Shown piece by piece: positions 60,163-64,000 of a stretch of DNA of 64,000 nt (its first letter is position 1; each line of letters begins with the position of its first letter). The stretch is taken from contig OY783217.1 in NCBI GenBank assembly GCA_963678705.1, forward strand, positions 6,324,001-6,388,000, written 5' to 3'. The DNA is from Panorpa germanica. Lineage: Eukaryota > Arthropoda > Insecta > Mecoptera > Panorpidae. The notes under the pieces were generated by a model that was not told the DNA's origin, searched no databases, and was given only the letters and a program-made list of their open reading frames with translations. Position numbers and translations under genes: made by a program.

Positions 60163-60368
60163 GCATGACGCAATAAACCGTAGTAGGATTACTTTTAATT
60201 TGCGTAACGTATATACAATTAGTACCGTATAAAATGTGTCAGAAATTTATTCAGCAATTTCTAATAATTTGCATTAACTAAGCTAAAAAAATTCACAAAA
60301 ACCAACAACAATTTTATATGTTAACATTAGTCCAAACCAGAGCTCTATCATTAGGTGACTTATTTTAT
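60163..60368. other. A+T-rich DNA, no gene seen
   Basis: Nothing recognisable. Confidence 0.4.
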
Positions 60369-60413
60369 GTTTCACTCACACTCACTTTTATTGCAATGAG
60401 CGTGAGTGAAATA
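60369..60413. repeat. Hairpin TTTCACTCAC..GTGAGTGAAA
   Basis: TTTCACTCACACTCA and TGAGCGTGAGTGAAA pair at 14 of 15 positions around a 12-base loop. The stem is too short for a typical microRNA precursor. It may be a regulatory or transposon-end palindrome. Confidence 0.7.
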
Positions 60414-60950
60414 GAAAACATGTTACATGTCGTTGGTGCAACTCGTCTGGACGTACTACTAAAGATGATACCTTATATAATAATCTAATACATCGCCTTG
60501 AATTTCTGTGGTCATTTCTAGATTCCGTCTGAGTTGTAATTGCAATACCTGTTTTCGCATATCTTACGTGGTTACCGGGTTTCTGGATTACGAAAACCAC
60601 CGACTAAACCCTCTGCGGATAGTGCGACGAATATGTGTGATTGTGTTTGTGACTATGTATATGTGTGTATATGTGTGTGTGTGTGGTGTGGCGGTCTACA
60701 CCACGTTAGACGACTTGGTGTGGTTACACCCGCATCATTTACTAAGTGTAATGTTTAGCGCTGTTGATGCATTATGGAAAATTAATGAACACAAGCTGTA
60801 TAGAATAACTCGTATACCTTCTGAAGTAGTGTGCGGTGGTGTGGGTGAGTTGGGATGACGGTGGAGTTATGCTGAACATATTGTCACCACGTGATCTATA
60901 TTGGGCGTGTTGATGATGTTTGGAAACGAAGGGAATGTGGAACAACCGCG
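60414..60950. other. G+C-richer patch with TG-rich tract and overlapping frames
   Basis: 60640-60700 is TG-rich (ATGTGTGTGTGTGTGTGG). Frames of 60-116 codons on both strands overlap here (60388-60954). None contains a motif I recognise, and the valine/cysteine-rich centre is produced by the TG tract. Confidence 0.35.
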
Positions 60951-61966
60951 ACATGCACTTAATTAAAATATTGAAGTGGAAAATTCATTTATTATGTGTT
61001 GAAGTGTTTTATATTAAGATGTTTTTAATATGTAGCATATTTATGTGACACAATAGGCTTGCAGCATCTTCACATGACTTACAGAGTAATGCGCTCTTTA
61101 AAATAAAATATAGGGTAGTGTTAGAATGATAAATTCATCAACTAAAAACCAAAGTTATTCTGATCGCTTTTATTCAGATCCAAAACAAATATTCCCTTTT
61201 CATGACTATAGTGTACGATTAAAATGTATTAGTTTTAAAAACATATCATATTGTCAAATTTTGTGTTGTCACTTTTTCTTAACGATCTTCTAAAACTGTA
61301 TTTGATCCAGGAGAAAATTTTAATATCATATTTCATACTATTCCGTCACAATTTTTTTAAATATCAGTTCATGGAACCGTATCTTTTTCTTACCAGTACC
61401 ATTTACTAGATACTGCATAACTAGAAGTAAAACATGAAGAGCATTAAGAATCTAATTCTCTGCAGTTATGTCTGTTGTACACTGTTTAAAAATATTATGT
61501 TTTGTGCCATAATATGCCATAATTTAATAGGTAAAAAATTAATAATCGGGGATATTAATTATTTTCAAGAATATTGCATTGAATTTTTGTTTTAATTCAA
61601 ATACATACCATCAAAATTGTTATCACAAAATGTGTTTTACGTAAATAATAAGATTCAGTGAAAGTTATTAAAAAAAGTAAATATAAAATGGAAAAGGCAT
61701 TACTCTAGTAGCAAGTTTGCGTTTTGTTACAAAACGAACGTAACAAATTTCATAACACGTTTAGTATTGTATTATATTTATTTGTAGTAGCAACGTTTCG
61801 CTTAGCTTACAAAACGAGACCTGAACACTAAACTATAATATCGCTTTCTACAAGTTTCAGCCTTACATTTCAAGATAAATTTTAACTGCGAACTTATTAA
61901 AATTTATATTATCTTACAAAACAATTCTATTAAGATGCACTGTATGTTACCAATATTATTATACAT
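60951..61966. other. A+T-rich DNA, no gene seen
   Basis: No recognisable feature. Confidence 0.4.
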
Positions 61967-62076
61967 CCAGGTAGAAAAGAAACCTTGTACTACAAGGCAA
62001 CTTCTATATAAATGAATCTTGGAATTAGCTTCTCGCATGATAACAAGTGTAAACTTTGCACTGAATTCTTTTTCGG
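61967..62076 (+). mobile_element. Dimeric foldback family M, copy 10
   Basis: Left end CCAGGTAGAAAAGAAACCTT is the best preserved terminus in the window. Unit 2 has AATGAATCTTGGAATTAGCT, GATAACAAGTGTAAACTTTG and GCACTGAATTC, ending in a decayed TTTTTCGGTAC. Confidence 0.75.
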
Positions 62077-62586
62077 TACACTGTTTATGGAAAATGATTT
62101 CGAAATGTTATAAAGTTCTTTTAAGAGTGTAGATTACAATCCCCTTTACTAAAAACCCAGTCATTGATTTACCATATACGAGAATTTAATTAAAAGGAAA
62201 TATAAAAGAATTGAATTTCTTTGTATTACAGATTATAAAAATATTTTTACAAAAAGTATAAAAAAATCTAGTTTTAGTATAAGTAACGTTTTTATACAGA
62301 TGCGATTCTAATAATGCGCTGCATGCAGAAACAGCTGCATATCATTCAACCAGAAATGAATATGAATATGAAAAGAATTTTAAATCATTCAAAGATAAAA
62401 TACTGTATATAATGGTCTCATCTATGTTATAACAATTCAAATAATAGAAAAGAATTATTTGAGTTATATAAGAGTATAGAGGAAGAATTGAATTTTATTT
62501 CAAAGACATTTGAGTCAGCAAATACTACATCAACACAAGGATTAAGTTATTATTAAATATAGGCTACGTATTGCAATCTCTCTACA
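62077..62586. other. A+T-rich DNA, no gene seen
   Basis: No recognisable feature. Confidence 0.4.
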
Positions 62587-62765
62587 GATGACACAGTGGG
62601 CGAGAGCGTTGATGCTTGACGCTGACTGTTGTGTCTTCAATCCTTGAATTTACATTTTCTGGGTTGGGATTTTATTAAGTTAAATTGATTGTATATATAC
62701 ATATTCATAGTTATCAGGAAGCGCTGTAGCCCACTTATATGAGACCATGTCGTCGGTGATAGGAC
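62587..62765 (+). mobile_element. tRNA-derived SINE family S, copy
   Basis: Head GACACAGTGGGCGAGAGCGT with B-box-like GTCTTCAATCC, then TACATTTTCTGGGTTGGGAT, TTATTAAGTTAAATTGATTG, GCGCTGTAGCCCACTTATAT and GAGACCATGTCGTCGG. The 3' tail is lost. Confidence 0.75.
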
Positions 62766-63297
62766 TTTGTATCGGAAAATTAAATTAACAATCCCTCTTT
62801 AATCTTAAAGGTATTCCTTTCTTAACGCTAGCCTAATTTAGGAGAAGTCTTAGCATTCACAAAGTTCTATATCCTATTCTTTATGTTCCATTTTAATCTG
62901 TAAGTGCTTCAAATAAAATGAGAATGCAGAACCATCTCTTGAGATTGATTAAAACAGCATCATGAAAATAAAATGTTCAATAACTCAAATGAAACTTCTA
63001 CTGATAAATTAAAAACATATTCACGTAGAATGATTACTAAGCCCACACTTACAACATGTGAATTATTTTAGTTCCAAAAACACTAGTCTTAAAACTACGT
63101 TAGAGTAGAGTAAAGAACGGTGTTGCAGAATCGAAGCCCGGTTGGACATACCCCAAAAACTGTATTTAATTATAACTAGATACAGTTGATTTTACATAGG
63201 ATCTAAATATTGTAACGGTTCGAGTAGATAAAATTTATTTAACGTGGGATCTAACAAAATTTATTAAAATAATTGCTACACTTTTTTAATTTAATTA
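62766..63297. other. Unassigned A+T-rich DNA
   Basis: Near 63240 AATTTATTTAACGTGGGATC resembles the 3' end of the SINE family and may be a separate decayed fragment. Confidence 0.35.
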
Positions 63298-63512
63298 ATT
63301 TAACGTCGACCTATTTTCGATGCTATGTCGTATCATCGACGACTTTCTACTATGTTGTCAGTTTTATCTCAGTCAGAGATCACATATATGTGGCCTACAC
63401 CTATGCCTCCTAAGATTATGATTTTGGATGTACATTATCCATTTAATTTGATAGCAACTAAACCCAGAAAATATAACTCTGATGCTCTGATCCAATGCTC
63501 TCGACCAGAAGT
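63298..63512 (-). mobile_element. tRNA-derived SINE family S, long copy
   Basis: On the plus strand the reverse of the family runs from TTTAACGTCGACCTATTTTC (tail side) through ACTATGTTGTCAGTTTT, ATCACATATATGTGGCCTAC, TTTAATTTGATAGCAACTAA and AACCCAGAAAATATAACTCT to ATGCTCTCGACC (head side). The open 86-codon plus-strand frame (63325-63585) lies mostly inside this copy and is not a gene. Confidence 0.7.
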
Positions 63513-64000
63513 TTTTGAAATATTTAGGATGCTTTATCATGGCCTTAAGACTCGAATATTTATGAAATTTGACAGTTTTACATAATTTAATAAAAAAATA
63601 TTCAATAAAAAATTATCAGAAAATACAGTTAACTGAATAAACTGAGTAAAAGTAAATAATTCACTCAGAGAATGACTACAGCTTTCTTAAGTGACTCAAT
63701 TTACTGCATTGGAACTCTCCAATTTAATTAATAACTATACTGTAGGTTAAAAATTTGTTGATTTAGAAATATAATAAAGATTAAAAATGATTTCTAAAAG
63801 AAAAGCAGAAAGCTTTATTAAATCCAAAAAGCTTTTACTTTAAGATAAGAGTAAGATGAGCATAAACAAAATTCCTGTTTACAAATAAACACACAACTTT
63901 TAAGCTTTAACATTGTTTTAATAGTTGTGGATTAGTTGCTGGCAGACGTGTTACATTTTCGTGTTTAAGTCGAGCTTTATTTTCCAGTTATAAACTACAC
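63513..64000. other. A+T-rich DNA, no gene seen
   Basis: No recognisable feature to the window end. Confidence 0.4.

Noticed and set aside
60369-60413. A microRNA precursor
   Set aside because: The stem is only 15 bases, too short for a typical precursor, and extending the arms does not pair.
60388-60954. Four overlapping frames of 60-116 codons on both strands
   Set aside because: Cys/Val-rich centre is produced by a TG-rich tract; none has a recognisable motif.
63325-63585. 86-codon plus-strand frame
   Set aside because: Most of it is the antisense strand of a SINE copy.
1-64000. CRISPR arrays, operons or prokaryotic promoters
   Set aside because: No evenly spaced direct repeats with unique spacers, no ribosome binding sites preceding adjacent long frames, and the transposon content is eukaryotic.

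Overview
This window looks like A+T-rich (roughly 70-75% by eye) non-coding DNA from an arthropod nucleus, most likely an insect. I see no bacterial-style gene blocks and no reading frame that I recognise as a host protein. The longest open frames are about 140 codons and most are chance frames in repeats. What the sequence does contain is a dense mix of old transposable-element fragments: a tandem pair of short Helitrons, several miniature inverted-repeat elements (two with 3-bp TAA target duplications), tRNA-derived SINEs, decayed LINE C-termini, mariner remnants, a 5S rRNA fragment and long (AT)n tracts. This fits an intergenic or large-intron region of an insect genome. The order (for example Hemiptera) cannot be fixed from sequence alone.

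Layout. 0-10 kb: mostly featureless A+T-rich DNA with a 48-bp LINE tail flanked by a perfect 9-bp duplication (1.77 kb), a possible LINE reverse-transcriptase C-terminus (2.4 kb), one copy of a dispersed repeat (4.4 kb) and a 121-bp tandem duplication (4.76-5.0 kb). 10-21 kb: a LINE C-terminal remnant (10.5 kb), a 5S rRNA fragment beside a 204-bp inverted-repeat element (14.8-15.1 kb), polypurine repeat DNA, (AT)n tracts, a 150-bp foldback and two tandem Helitrons (19.65-20.37 kb). 21-36 kb: a second type of tRNA-like SINE, more copies of a short dimeric foldback family, a mariner remnant, a SINE nested in an older repeat (35.06-35.49 kb) and a LINE 3' end (35.5-35.8 kb). 36-52 kb: a few G+C-richer patches with exon-like open frames (37.9, 40.3, 43.7 and 51.6 kb, all low confidence), SINEs, a second mariner remnant and a 537-bp Harbinger-like element (49.98-50.51 kb). 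52-64 kb: mostly unassigned DNA, then a large foldback element (59.8-60.16 kb) whose arm is also found at the very start of the window, and more SINE copies.

The main structure not explained by standard gene annotation is the set of dispersed families that can be reconstructed by comparing the window with itself: (i) a family of about 80-bp units with ends CCAGGTAGAAA/TTTCTACCTGG, ten copies, often dimeric; (ii) a tRNA-derived SINE family, at least seven copies or fragments; (iii) a LINE 3' tail with hairpin GGAC..GTCC, two copies; (iv) a polypurine/polypyrimidine family; (v) a GTTTACCCC family with inverted ends; (vi) arrays of CTACG spaced about 10 bp. No cellular system of cooperating genes is visible here. 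All family names are structural inferences made without database searches.
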